Shown here in pieces: positions 1-8,923 of a stretch of DNA of 64,000 nucleotides. Numbering within the stretch: position 1 is the first letter of the stretch; the number at the start of each line of letters is the position of its first letter. The notes under the pieces were generated by a model that was not told the DNA's origin, did no database searches, and was given only the letters and a program-made list of their open reading frames with translations. Origin of the DNA: JACTUA01 sp964551875 (GTDB lineage: Archaea; Halobacteriota; Methanomicrobia; Methanomicrobiales; JACTUA01); the NCBI GenBank assembly GCA_964551875.1, contig CAZKEV010000007.1, forward strand, positions 1-64,000, in the 5' to 3' direction. The translations under genes were made by a program, and so were the position numbers.

Positions 1-432
1 AACGGGAACCTCATCAAGGTCCTCGCCTGCACCGGCGCCTTCCGGAAGCTCCAGATGGAGCTCGACAAGGTCATCGACCAGGTGAAGGCAGGGAAGAAGG
101 GCGATGCCCTCGTCCTCCCCAAGGTCGCCATCTCCTCGGACTCCGCCGTGAAGGGCGAGTTCACGAACCCCTATGCCCTCGCCAAGGCCCGTGCAGCCTA
201 CGAGATCGCCCAGGCAGTCGCCGGCGTGAACGTCAAGGGCTGCTTCATGACAAAGGAGTACGTGGACTACGTCCCCATCGTCACCTCGGCCCACGAGATG
301 ATGCGGGTCGCCGCCGATCTCTGCGACCAGGCCCGGGAGCTCGAGAAGGGGATGGACGCGGTCATCAGGAAGCCCCACAAGAAGGACGGCATGATCGTCT
401 CCAAGACGAAGCTCGTCAGCAAGCCCGAGTAA
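1..432 (+). CDS. mtd: F420-dependent methylene-H4MPT dehydrogenase, C-terminal part
   Basis: The reading frame is open from base 1, so the N-terminal half lies outside the window; 143 codons remain. Mtd reversibly reduces methenyl-H4MPT to methylene-H4MPT with F420H2 in the cytoplasm, a step of CO2 reduction to methane. The visible part matches the family end: a TNPYA.AKA.AAYEIA segment, a GCFM segment, the PIV.SAHEM segment, and a C-terminus ending in KPE as in the Methanothermobacter enzyme (recalled from memory). mer, the next enzyme of the pathway, lies 1.5 kb away on the other strand. A T-rich stretch follows the stop. Confidence 0.93.
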   Translation, partial: NGNLIKVLACTGAFRKLQMELDKVIDQVKAGKKGDALVLPKVAISSDSAVKGEFTNPYALAKARAAYEIAQAVAGVNVKGCFMTKEYVDYVPIVTSAHEMMRVAADLCDQARELEKGMDAVIRKPHKKDGMIVSKTKLVSKPE

Positions 433-444
433 AACCCCTCATTC

Positions 445-450
445 TTTTTT
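445..450 (+). terminator. T6 run after mtd
   Basis: A run of six T residues lies 13 bases after the mtd stop codon. Oligo-T runs terminate archaeal RNA polymerase. No strong stem is needed or seen. Confidence 0.4.
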
Positions 451-540
451 CTCGAAAGGATCTCCTAGATCAGAAATCTACTGAATTGACCGGCCAATTT
501 CTGAATCGAAGCTCAAGTGTCACGATTCATTCTACTAGTG

Positions 541-713
541 GGCTCTTGGGGGACTTGCGCCCCCGCCGCGGGCATCCCCCGTCGTTTCCTGAAACCCCTG
601 ATGAATGGTTTTATGAAAATCCGGATCCTGGTACCGCTCTAAAAGGCCTATCCCCACGAGAAGGACGCCACAGCGGCGGGGGCAAGCCGAAGGCGCAGCC
701 CCCGCGGGAGCCT
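541..713. repeat. REP-like GC-rich palindrome pair (direct plus inverted copy)
   Basis: Two copies of one GC-rich element lie between the convergent ends of mtd and the GalT gene. The direct copy (541-580) reads GCTCTTGGGGG..., then a C5 block followed by GCCGC. The second copy (about 667-713) is the same element on the opposite strand and contains a GCGGGGGC/GCCCCCGC stem. The same family recurs three times at 28505-28773. The arrangement resembles bacterial REP/BIME units. Function is unknown; RNA 3'-end protection or nucleoid protein binding are possibilities. Confidence 0.65.
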
Positions 714-715
714 TC

Positions 716-1648
716 TTATGTTCCCATCTTCTCCCTGTACATCCTCGCGAGTTCTTCGGGTGCCGTGAGGATGACCGGCTGGAGATGGAGGCGTTCCATG
801 AAGGAAGAGTCGCTCATGCACTGATCATTCGGGTTGATCCGGGCAATGACGGTGCAGAAGGCAGAAAACCCATGATCATGCCCTTCACGGTCAAAAAAAA
901 GGGAGAGATTGAAGGCATGGGTGCCGAGCCGGCGGTAGAGGTCAAGGATTCTCGCAAGGCCGTCGATAAAAGTATCGAGGAGGGGCTCAAACTCGGAAAG
1001 TTGGGAGACCGGGAGGATCCCCCGTACTTCCCGTTCACCCAGGGGCACGGCATGGGCAGTCCAGAGGATCTCGTCGCCGAAGAGGTAGCGGGGAGAACCG
1101 GCCTCCAGGGCCCGGAGATCCATGCCATAGCATCTCCCGTGTTCTCTCCGGTAGGACTCGCTTCCCGTGAGATACGACGTGGCAAGGAAAGAGGGCTCCG
1201 GATCCACAAGCCCCTGGAGGTGGGGGTGTGCCAGGCTCGCGCCCGCAGAGGGGAGGAAGTTCCAGTTGATGCTCGGAAAGCCGTCATGACCACGGAGGGA
1301 GGTTACCTGGGCTGAGAAGGCGTCCAGGAGCTGCCTGTGCGTGAACTCCCTGACATCGTGCGTGCGGGTGATGACCGTCACTGTATGCCAGGCTCCAAAG
1401 GGGTAAAGGTTCGGGAATGTGACAGATTCGCCCTGGAAGATACGGGTTCCGTCCGGAAAGAGGGGGGTCATGGTCGCCACGTTCTCCGAGCAGAACGGAC
1501 AGTTCCCGGGATTGTAGACTATGGTCTGGGGGAGATCGATCCGCCTTTTGATCCGCTCGGAGCTGATCCGGCAGCTGAGGCCGGTGAGGGTCTCGCGCCG
1601 GTACTGCAGCGTGCCCCGTTCAGTTTTTACCTCGGTTATGGTGAACAT
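716..1648 (-). CDS. galT: Galactose-1-phosphate uridylyltransferase-like protein (HIT superfamily)
   Basis: The 310-residue protein has the GalT/HIT pattern: a CPFC motif near residue 53 that may bind metal, and an active-site HPHLQ motif near residue 142 preceded by a WNFLPSAGASL segment. In the family the nucleophilic His forms a uridylyl intermediate between UDP-sugar and sugar-1-phosphate. In archaea these homologues may act on other NDP-sugars, for example in glycan or S-layer glycosylation, so the substrate is inferred. It stands alone between mtd and mer and converges on mtd. A GAAGGG element precedes the ATG. The 277 bases between it and mer show nothing convincing. Confidence 0.8.
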   Translation of the reverse strand: MFTITEVKTERGTLQYRRETLTGLSCRISSERIKRRIDLPQTIVYNPGNCPFCSENVATMTPLFPDGTRIFQGESVTFPNLYPFGAWHTVTVITRTHDVREFTHRQLLDAFSAQVTSLRGHDGFPSINWNFLPSAGASLAHPHLQGLVDPEPSFLATSYLTGSESYRREHGRCYGMDLRALEAGSPRYLFGDEILWTAHAVPLGEREVRGILPVSQLSEFEPLLDTFIDGLARILDLYRRLGTHAFNLSLFFDREGHDHGFSAFCTVIARINPNDQCMSDSSFMERLHLQPVILTAPEELARMYREKMGT

Positions 1649-1925
1649 GACCCTTCAACAGGAGTATCGGGCGTGGCTGATAAGAAGGCATCGGAGAGGG
1701 ACTGGCCTTCGATCAGGGGAACATGGGGGGAGAGCGACTCTCCCGGAGGTCCCCGGCCATGGAGAATCTCCCCCGAGAAACTCTCCAATGTACTTCGGGA
1801 GGAGCAGGTGACGAACGGCTCCAGCTTTAAAAGACTCATCGACGGAAGAGATGGGGCTGGTGGGTGGAGTGAGCCTGCCACGCAGGAGAGATCCAAAAAA
1901 AGGTGTGAGATCCGGAGACCCGGGA

Positions 1926-2915
1926 TTACACGATGTACTTGCCGAGGAGCCGGATGGAGGTGGTCATGTCCGGCCCGAGCGGGGAGCCGAAGATGATCTG
2001 GGTGACGCCGGCCTTTGTCAGGTCATCGCACTTCTGCTTCACCATCTCGGGGGTGCCGGCGATGGTGAAGGCGTCGATCTCCTTGTCGCTGATGAGCTCG
2101 CCGACGGTCTTGAAGTCGAACTTGCCGAGGGCATCTTTGATCTTGGCAACGGTGTTCAGGTCGAGACCATGGCGGGTGAGCAGCTCTGGCGGTGAACCGG
2201 CTGCGATGAAAGCCGCCACAATCTTGGCCGCGTTCCGGGCCTTCTTCACGTCACGGTCGATGGACATAGCCGTGTAGGCGCCGACGTCAAAGCCCTTCTT
2301 GCCGACGGCATCGGCAGCCTTCTTGATGATGGGGATGGCGATCTGGAAGTCCTTGGGGTTCGACGCGTTGATAAGGGCACCGTCGCCGACCTTGCCCGCG
2401 AGCTCCAGGACCTTCGGGCCCTGGGCACCGATGTAGATCTTGACTCCCTTCTTCTTGTCCGGGAGGTTGACACCGGTGAGCTTGGCACCTGCGTACTTGA
2501 AGAACTGCATCTCAGGGGTCTTGACCTCTTCCCCTGCACAGAGCTTCCGGATGATCTTGACCGCTTCTTCGAGGCGTGCGACCGGCTTCTCAGGCGCGAT
2601 TGCAAGCTTCGGCAGGGTTGAGAGGTCGCCGGGTCCGATACCGAGGACCGCACGCCCGTCGGACATCTCCTCGAGGGTGCAGATGAAGGACGCAATCGCG
2701 GCCGGGGTGTCGGTGAAGGAGTTCATGATGCCCGGGCCCATGTTCAGGGTGGTGGTTGCCTGGGCGATGGCCGCGAGGGTGGGGTAGCAGTGGCGGTTGT
2801 TGTAGTGGTTGGTAATCCATGCATAGTCAATGTCCTTGTTCTCAGCAAGTTTGCAGAACTTGACAACCTGCTTGACATTAACATTTCCGGGGACGAATTC
2901 TATTCCGTAAGACAA
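1926..2915 (-). CDS. mer: F420-dependent 5,10-methylene-H4MPT reductase
   Basis: Mer reduces methylene-H4MPT to methyl-H4MPT with F420H2, a cytoplasmic step of methanogenesis. The protein is a bacterial-luciferase-like TIM barrel. Visible family segments are YGIEFVP at the N-terminus, DYAWITNHYNNR, LGPGIMN, ALGIGPGD-like LGIGPGD, and a C-terminal QIIFGSPLGPD. I chose the TTG start at 2915 (329 aa), because a GAGGTGA Shine-Dalgarno sits 5 bases upstream and the length fits the family. The upstream in-frame GTG at 2945 would lie above the transcription start implied by the TATA box at 2954-2963. Confidence 0.95.
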   Translation of the reverse strand: MSYGIEFVPGNVNVKQVVKFCKLAENKDIDYAWITNHYNNRHCYPTLAAIAQATTTLNMGPGIMNSFTDTPAAIASFICTLEEMSDGRAVLGIGPGDLSTLPKLAIAPEKPVARLEEAVKIIRKLCAGEEVKTPEMQFFKYAGAKLTGVNLPDKKKGVKIYIGAQGPKVLELAGKVGDGALINASNPKDFQIAIPIIKKAADAVGKKGFDVGAYTAMSIDRDVKKARNAAKIVAAFIAAGSPPELLTRHGLDLNTVAKIKDALGKFDFKTVGELISDKEIDAFTIAGTPEMVKQKCDDLTKAGVTQIIFGSPLGPDMTTSIRLLGKYIV

Positions 2916-2953
2916 GGCTTTCACCTCATCACAATATACCGCCACCAGAGGAG

Positions 2954-2963
2954 ATATATATTA
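2954..2963 (-). promoter_or_regulatory. TATA box of mer
   Basis: On the minus strand an ATATATAT box lies about 40-48 bases upstream of the TTG start. It predicts transcription beginning near 2932 and a short leader that still carries the GAGGTGA ribosome-binding site. Confidence 0.5.
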
Positions 2964-3279
2964 TCATTTTAAGTTGGGTTCCGAAACGGCCGCCGGTATG
3001 ATGAGGGATTGGAGGGAATTCCGCACGGTAACCGCAAGTCCTGGAACAGCCCCATTTTCACGGCAGGCTCTGCGAAAGGAAGAACGGGTGGGCGGCTGAA
3101 GAAGGGGTTCTCCAGACGGTGTGAGGGGCCTGCCAGGGACCCGTTTCGCCGTAAAAGAGGTAGAGGACCGCCACAAACCTAATACCCCGGGAGGTCTGAT
3201 CTATGAAAGGAGGAACTATTTAGCCCGTTATCTCCTAAATAGGAGCGTGCGGGATCGATACCTCCCCTAGGGCTTTCGC
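2964..3279. other. Intergenic region between divergent mer and the FtsZ-like gene, with an inverted repeat
   Basis: No convincing gene is present. The region holds an 8-bp inverted repeat, CTATTTAG (3216-3223) and CTAAATAG (3235-3242), with an 11-base spacer. It sits 38-64 bases upstream of the FtsZ-like ATG, in the place of a promoter or operator. The two AT-rich arms are the only TATA-like sequences near that start. Confidence 0.4.
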
Positions 3280-5145
3280 ATGCGGGTACTTGCCATCGGG
3301 TTGGGCGGGGCAGGGGCGAGGATTGTTGACACCCTCTACGGGCAGGACCTGCAGGGGAGCATCCACTGCATGTCAGCCCTCGCCGTGGATTTCGATATCG
3401 ACACCCTCATGCGCCTGAAGTACCTCCCGTTGGACGCGAGGATCCATTTCCCGCCCATCGATCCGACCACCCCCTACGATGTAGAGACCACCATCGATAT
3501 CGAGCAGGTGATGACCCAGATCCAGCAGGTCGACACCATCGAGATCGATTCCATCCTCATCTTCGCAGGCCTCGGTGGGAGCATGGTGGATGTAGCTCCC
3601 CTCATCATCCCAGAACTCCGCAAGTCGTTCATCGAGCCCATCTTCGCCGTCGTCACCCTCCCCTGCGGGGGAGAGGGGAAGAAGCGCTCGGCAAAAGCCG
3701 CCGATGATATCGAGGAGCTCAAACCCCTCGTCGATGCCGTGATCCTCTTTGACAATGATACCTGGTACCGGCGGATCAAGGATGAGCTCGCGATCACCGA
3801 TGAGAAGGTCGCGAAGCGGGAGATCCCGAAGAGGCTCGCAAAGAAGATCCTCTCCCAGCCCCTGAACCGGCGCGAGTACATCCACAACCTCCTGAACACC
3901 AACGTCGCCCGGCAGATGGGGCTCATCCTGCATGCCGGGGAGTTTTCCGAGGAAGGGGTCGAGGTGGGCGAGGTGGTCCTCGACGCGGGGGAGGTCCTCA
4001 ATACCCTCGTCGGGATGGGCCTCGTTGCCATCGGGTATGCGGCGGAGAGCCTCCCCAGCGGCTACCTGAGGTTCCTGGATCGCTGGCGCCCGGCGAGCTA
4101 CTTCATCCAGAACTCCCAGAACAAGGCCTCCCGGATCGTCTCCCTCGCAAAAAAGGCGATTTACGAGGAGGTCTCCGTCCCCTGCGACCTCACGAGCGCG
4201 GAGAAGGCCCTCGTCCTCATCGCCGGGCCCTCCCAGGAGCTCTCCATGCGGGGGTTCCAGACGGTGAGGAAGTGGATCGACCGCTCCATCGCCGGCCTCG
4301 AGATGCGTTCCGGCGATTACCCGATACAGAATACCCGGTATGTCGGGATCATCATCATGCTCTCGGGGATGAGAAATATTCCGCGCCTTGACGAGCTCGC
4401 ACAGCTCAGGGAGGAGTACAGGATTGAACTGGAGCAGGAGGGTCAGCGGTCCGAGGAGGAGCTTCCGGGTTCTTCCGGACAGCCCGGGACCCTTCCCATG
4501 GAGGAGGTCGGAACGGGGGAAGTGCGGGCCCCGGCTGTCACGGCGAGGGAGATAAAAGACAGGATGATCACCGTCCCGGGAGCGAAAAAGTCCGCGAAGG
4601 CCGGGAGGTCGGCACCCCTCTTCGAGGGTCTGAATATGTCCATCGGGAAGGTCCGGGGGGGAGGAGAGACCCAGGGACGGGAGGGAGGGGTACCCACCGA
4701 GATCACGAGGAAGACCGTCGTGAAAGGGCCCCAGGCCCCGAAGGACACCGTCTTTGGCCTGAAGGACATCCGGATGGACCGTGGTCCCGGGAAGGTTGCA
4801 GAAGGGGCTTCGGGGGTCGGGGTACCCCGGGCAAACAGGCCGAAGGAGGATGCCCTTGGTGCCGGCGATATCCGGTTCAGCCCGGTGGACAGGGCGAAGG
4901 ATGCCCTCTTCACTTCGAGGGATCTCCAGGTGAAGGGGAAGGGGGTCCGGGCGACCGATACATCCCTTCTCTCACCCGGCAAGGGAAAGGTCCCTGCCGC
5001 CGGACAGCCCAAAGAGCTCGACCCGGGAAGGCGGAGGATCGACGTGATCAATCCATCCGCCGCCGAGAAAGAGGCAGGGAAGCCCGGGAAGAAACCGAGG
5101 GGGCGCGGCAAGAAAGACGACGAAGAGATCGGCTGGATCCATTAA
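3280..5145 (+). CDS. Divergent FtsZ/CetZ-like tubulin-superfamily protein with long basic tail
   Basis: The N-terminal ~370 residues follow the tubulin/FtsZ order. A T1-like nucleotide loop GLGGAG is at residues 7-12. A T4-like loop FAGLGGSMVD is at about 95-104, where FtsZ has GGGTGTG. A VTLP..GEGKKR segment at about 125-136 matches the FtsZ TKPFxFEGxxR region and leads into VDAVILFDND at about 151-160. An EKALVLIAGP segment matches the FtsZ region after T7. No clear NxDxxD T7 catalytic motif is visible, so GTP hydrolysis is doubtful. Residues from about 390 to 621 form a Gly/Pro/Lys-rich, probably disordered tail ending in basic repeats. The cytoskeletal role is inferred. It lies directly before the surface-protein cluster but on the opposite strand. 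Confidence 0.7.
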   Translation: MRVLAIGLGGAGARIVDTLYGQDLQGSIHCMSALAVDFDIDTLMRLKYLPLDARIHFPPIDPTTPYDVETTIDIEQVMTQIQQVDTIEIDSILIFAGLGGSMVDVAPLIIPELRKSFIEPIFAVVTLPCGGEGKKRSAKAADDIEELKPLVDAVILFDNDTWYRRIKDELAITDEKVAKREIPKRLAKKILSQPLNRREYIHNLLNTNVARQMGLILHAGEFSEEGVEVGEVVLDAGEVLNTLVGMGLVAIGYAAESLPSGYLRFLDRWRPASYFIQNSQNKASRIVSLAKKAIYEEVSVPCDLTSAEKALVLIAGPSQELSMRGFQTVRKWIDRSIAGLEMRSGDYPIQNTRYVGIIIMLSGMRNIPRLDELAQLREEYRIELEQEGQRSEEELPGSSGQPGTLPMEEVGTGEVRAPAVTAREIKDRMITVPGAKKSAKAGRSAPLFEGLNMSIGKVRGGGETQGREGGVPTEITRKTVVKGPQAPKDTVFGLKDIRMDRGPGKVAEGASGVGVPRANRPKEDALGAGDIRFSPVDRAKDALFTSRDLQVKGKGVRATDTSLLSPGKGKVPAAGQPKELDPGRRRIDVINPSAAEKEAGKPGKKPRGRGKKDDEEIGWIH

Positions 5146-5292
5146 GCTCTGCAAGATAACATTCCACTTCTGAAAAACACCCGGGCTCCCATTATGGTCA
5201 GTTTTCCAAAGAGATCCCATCCCCTTCGCGTGTCCACAGGTGAAGGGAGAGAAGGTTGGGTTGGAAAGCGTATTTTTCGGAGAAAAGATAGG

Positions 5293-8200
5293 TTAGTGGA
5301 TGAAGATCTTCGGTGTCGGGACATCCAACGGGATGCTGAACTGGGTTATGTCGAAGGAGCTGTCTGCGTCGTCCACAAAGCCGGTCACCCTTGCCTTGTA
5401 CGTCCCCGGCGCAAGGTCACTGATGTCCATGGTGTACGTATCCGATGTATCGCCAATTGCTGCCCAATTGGTTGCCTTGTATGAGTAAGCCTCAGAGTTC
5501 AGGGGGGCGACTTCGATCTCTTCCCTGATATCTGGATCTTTCCCGTCGTAGATGATATCCCACACAAGGAGCGCGTTTTCCCTGTCCTTGTCCGGGTTTA
5601 TTCTCTGGAGGTTCTTGATCTCGAGCTTCGGCGAGGTTATCCCCTTGTCCGTCCCGCCCGGGATGGCGGTGACGAAGGTGTCCGGTGCCGGGACTGAGGT
5701 GGCAGAGCCCTGGTTGTCATTGAAGTAGAGCTTGGAGCTGGAACTGATGAGCCTGATGTTCCCGGCCATGGTCACATTCAGGATGAAGTTCACCAGCCAT
5801 ACCTCGTTCACCTTGATGGTCCCCATCGAGACGTTGATTATGCCCTTATTCCAGTCCAACGTTGAGTTCACCGTCTCCCAGGTTCCGTTCGGCCGCGTCA
5901 CCCTGGTGGATATGCCATCGGTGTACACATACTGGAGGACTCTGGACCCGGGTGTAACCGGAACACCATTCACATCCACGCTCGAGAAGTCCAGGGACAT
6001 GGTGGTATTCACCCCCGCCGTGTCCTTGAGGGCGCCTGCGATCTGTCCGTAGAAGTTGATGAGATCGTCCGACGTCAGGGCATAGTAGTACTTCCCGTAG
6101 GTGCTTTCCGCGAGGGCCCTGAGGGTCGCCTGTCCGTCGGTTGATATGGAGTCCGAATACCCGATGGCATAGATCCGGATCTTATTATCCCTCGCATATT
6201 GCGACATGTTCTGGTCCTCGCTGGAAAGGTCCGAGAAGGGGTAATACGGACGCGACGTATCCCCCTGACTGAACGAATCCGGCGAGCATGGTACCGTGTG
6301 GCCCGGGGAACAGGTCCCATCACGATTATACTTATCGCACGACCAGCAGGCGCCGCCCCGGGCAAGCGGGTCGCCGTAATAGTTGTAGTCCCCGTCAGAG
6401 AGGATGACGAGACCCTTCACCGAATCGGATTTCTTGTCATTCTTCAGCTCGGTGATGGCCTGGTAGAGGGCGTTGCGCAGGGGGGTGGCACCCGATGGCT
6501 TAAGATTTGAAATCACGTTTGTGATCTGGTTTGGATCGTTGGTCAGCGCCTGATCGATGGTTACATCATATGGGTAGTACGTATCATCCCCGAAAGAGAA
6601 CTGCCCGAGGTTATCCACCTTGTAGTCGAACTGGTCCTTGAACGCCATTGCCGCAATCTTCACCAGATCTATGCGGGAAGGGACGCCCCACGACATTGAT
6701 CCGGAGCGGTCGGTGACCATGTACGCGTCAACAGGCTTCGGCTTCAGGGCATACCCGTCACCCCTCACCTGGATGGTAACATCCACGGTGCCGTTCGTGT
6801 CCACGGTCTTGGGGTCAACGGAGGTGATCACGCTGAGGTAGGGATAGTTCTTGTAGCTGAGGTTCAGGTCCATGTATTTGCCCGTCCACTTTGCCCTGAC
6901 CCGGGCAACCCCCTCGGCCATGAGGCTGAAACTGGGGTTGCTGGTATCCGCGATGAAGGAGCCCGGCGTAAAGGTCCCGATGGCATACCCGGTCTCATCG
7001 GTGACGGCGCTGACCTCCTCGTCTTTCTTGTCTGTCGTCTTCTTGTCTCCCGTGATGGACGGCCCCTTGGTCGGGCTAAAGGATCCGGTGTTCACGTCCT
7101 GGATGCTGAAATAGATTGTCTGTTGCGGGACCGGGTTCCCCAGGCTATCGATGACCTTTGCCATAAGGAGGGCTTTCGCCCCGCTGTCCACCTCGCCGCT
7201 TGCCATGGTCTGCGGGCTTGCAGTGAAGGAGATATCGGTGGGCTTGCCGCTCACAAACTGGACCGTCTGGACCGCGGAGACCTTGGGGTTGTCCTGCGAC
7301 TGTGCGGTTATGGTGTACCTCCCTGGCCCGGTCTTGGGGCCATAGGAGATGGTCACCTTCCCCTCGTTGTTCGTGCTGATCACCCTGCGCTCGCCGGCAG
7401 TCGTGAAGATGGAGAGGGTCCGGCCGGTGCTGGGGTTCCCGTACTGGTCGGAGAGCAGGTAATTGATGGTGCACACCGATGAGCCGTCGGTGGTGAGGGT
7501 GGGTGGCTTTCCACCGGGGGTCACTGTCTGGGTGATGGAGGAGGGCGGGAGGTTCGCAATACCCTGGATGCTGATGAGGGTCCATGGCAGGGGATCGGGG
7601 GGATCGATGAGTACGAAGTTCTCCCCCGGGTGGGTATTGAGGGCGAAATCCACGTCCGCGTAGCCCGAATCGTTGAGGGCAACCGAGTGCCCCTTCACCT
7701 TCCCGCCTACACTTGTGCTGGAGGTCTCGGTCAGGAAGCCATTATCCCCACTATTGGTGGTGATGAAGGTGACCGTGTTCTTCTTCTTCTTGCTGCTGAC
7801 CGGGTTCCCGTACTGGTCCGTCACCCGGATCGTGATATCGGTGATGGATCCCACGGATGCAATGCTCGGATAAGAATTCGTTGCTTTCGTGGGGAGGTCA
7901 GCAGTGATGTTCTGGGAATAAGTCTGGACCACAGGGACGGTCGTGGTTCCCGGAACGGTCACCGTTGCCGTGATGACGGCAGTGCCTGCTGTCGTGGTAG
8001 GGAGGAATCTGGTCACGATCTGCCCGCCAGCCGGTGTCGTTCCCATGGTATCCTGGAGGCTCCAGGGCTGGGTGACACTGAGCACGATACTCGCATCCCC
8101 GATGGCTTTATTTGTACCATCGGTCACGATGACCGTGATGTTTGCAGAGTCGGTATTGTCTGGGGCGACCCACAAATTGGAGCTTGTCACAACGACGTTT

Positions 8201-8293
8201 ACCGGGCTGAGGGCGGCGGCAGTACCAACTAAGAGGAGGATACTGATGAACAGGATGCAGAGGCGCTTCGTATCTTTCCCCCCCCTTTGTCAA
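5293..8293 (-). CDS. Giant VWA/Ig-like surface protein A; start and signal peptide out of frame across a G8 tract
   Basis: The main frame (stop at 5293, open to about 8290) encodes several Ig-like/invasin-type domains with repeated DQYGNP.S motifs. A von Willebrand A domain follows, with MIDAS motif DRSGS near residue 495 counted from the GTG at 8190, then a Cys-containing loop and a C-terminal domain shared with proteins B and C. Upstream of 8190 the same frame encodes a perfect signal sequence (KRLCILFISILLLVGTAAA) but has no start codon before a TGA. A TTG at 8293, placed about 25 bases after a TATA box, opens a neighbouring frame. Removing one G from the G8 run at 8278-8285 joins that TTG to the signal peptide. 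The protein is therefore phase-variable, recoded, inactive or affected by a base error. No PGF-CTERM or C-terminal membrane anchor is visible. Role: probable secreted adhesin or cell-surface filament component (inference). Confidence 0.8.
8278..8285 (-). repeat. G8 homopolymer within the start region of surface protein A
   Basis: Eight consecutive G on the coding (minus) strand fall between TTG ACA AA and AAAGATACG. With seven G the reading frame runs from the TTG start into the signal peptide. With eight it ends after about 61 codons. Confidence 0.85.
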
Positions 8294-8923
8294 ATTATGT
8301 ATTTTACACTAATTGTATATATAAGTATCTTTCAAATGAAACTGCGTTATCATTGATATAATAATTTTCTGATGATATTATAGTTACAGAAAGTGAATCT
8401 GACATATATAATCTGATATTTTATCATTTAGAAGTTTTTTACCGAAAATTGATCATCCGGCACAGCTTCCGAAAAATTCGCGGAGGCCCTATCCCCTTGC
8501 CGTTCGGGCTGATATCCCCTATAATTTCCCTGTTTCATGAATGGTCCGGAGAACCACAAAACCGGGGGAATTCTAGATCCTGGTATATGAGTATTTGTAT
8601 CACCTGATTGGGAGATCCGGTTGATTCCTCCAGGATATATCGCCATGAGAGCCGCGATCTGGCCTGATTCCCTGAGAAAAGAAAATTGCGTTCGGATCCG
8701 CATGAGAATGGCCTTTCCACCCGCATTGAGAGCCCTCCCTCCAGGGAGGTTGATCGGATGCAGCTGGATTGCGCAGCTGGATTGCCATGAAAATTGCACG
8801 TCAGACACGGCTGTTCAATGCAGAGGGAGATGGATGGGGAGGGAGGGTCATTCAGAGTGGTAAACCGATGGGAAGCAGTCATCACGGGATGGGCCATCGC
8901 GAAGAAAAGGGGAAGACAGATCA
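8294..8923. other. AT-rich upstream island and gene-free spacer
   Basis: About 140 bases next to protein A (8294-8435) are strikingly AT-rich in a GC-rich genome and carry the TATATATAAG promoter. From about 8436 to 8923 I see only overlapping short open frames on both strands with no family resemblance and no good start signals. I judge this stretch non-coding or degenerate. Confidence 0.5.
8316..8325 (-). promoter_or_regulatory. TATA box of surface protein A
   Basis: CTTATATATA on the minus strand predicts transcription starting near 8294-8298. That makes the TTG at 8293 an almost leaderless start codon. This is the main reason for placing the gene start at 8293. Confidence 0.55.

Noticed and set aside
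486..824. Open frame on the plus strand after mtd
   Set aside because: It runs through the REP-like repeats and the end of galT, has no start signal and no family-like sequence.
785..1315. Long plus-strand frames inside galT
   Set aside because: They are antisense shadows of a well-supported gene in GC-rich DNA.
2964..3176. Short minus-strand frame upstream of mer
   Set aside because: No start signal and low-complexity, Arg/Ser-rich translation typical of non-coding GC-rich DNA.
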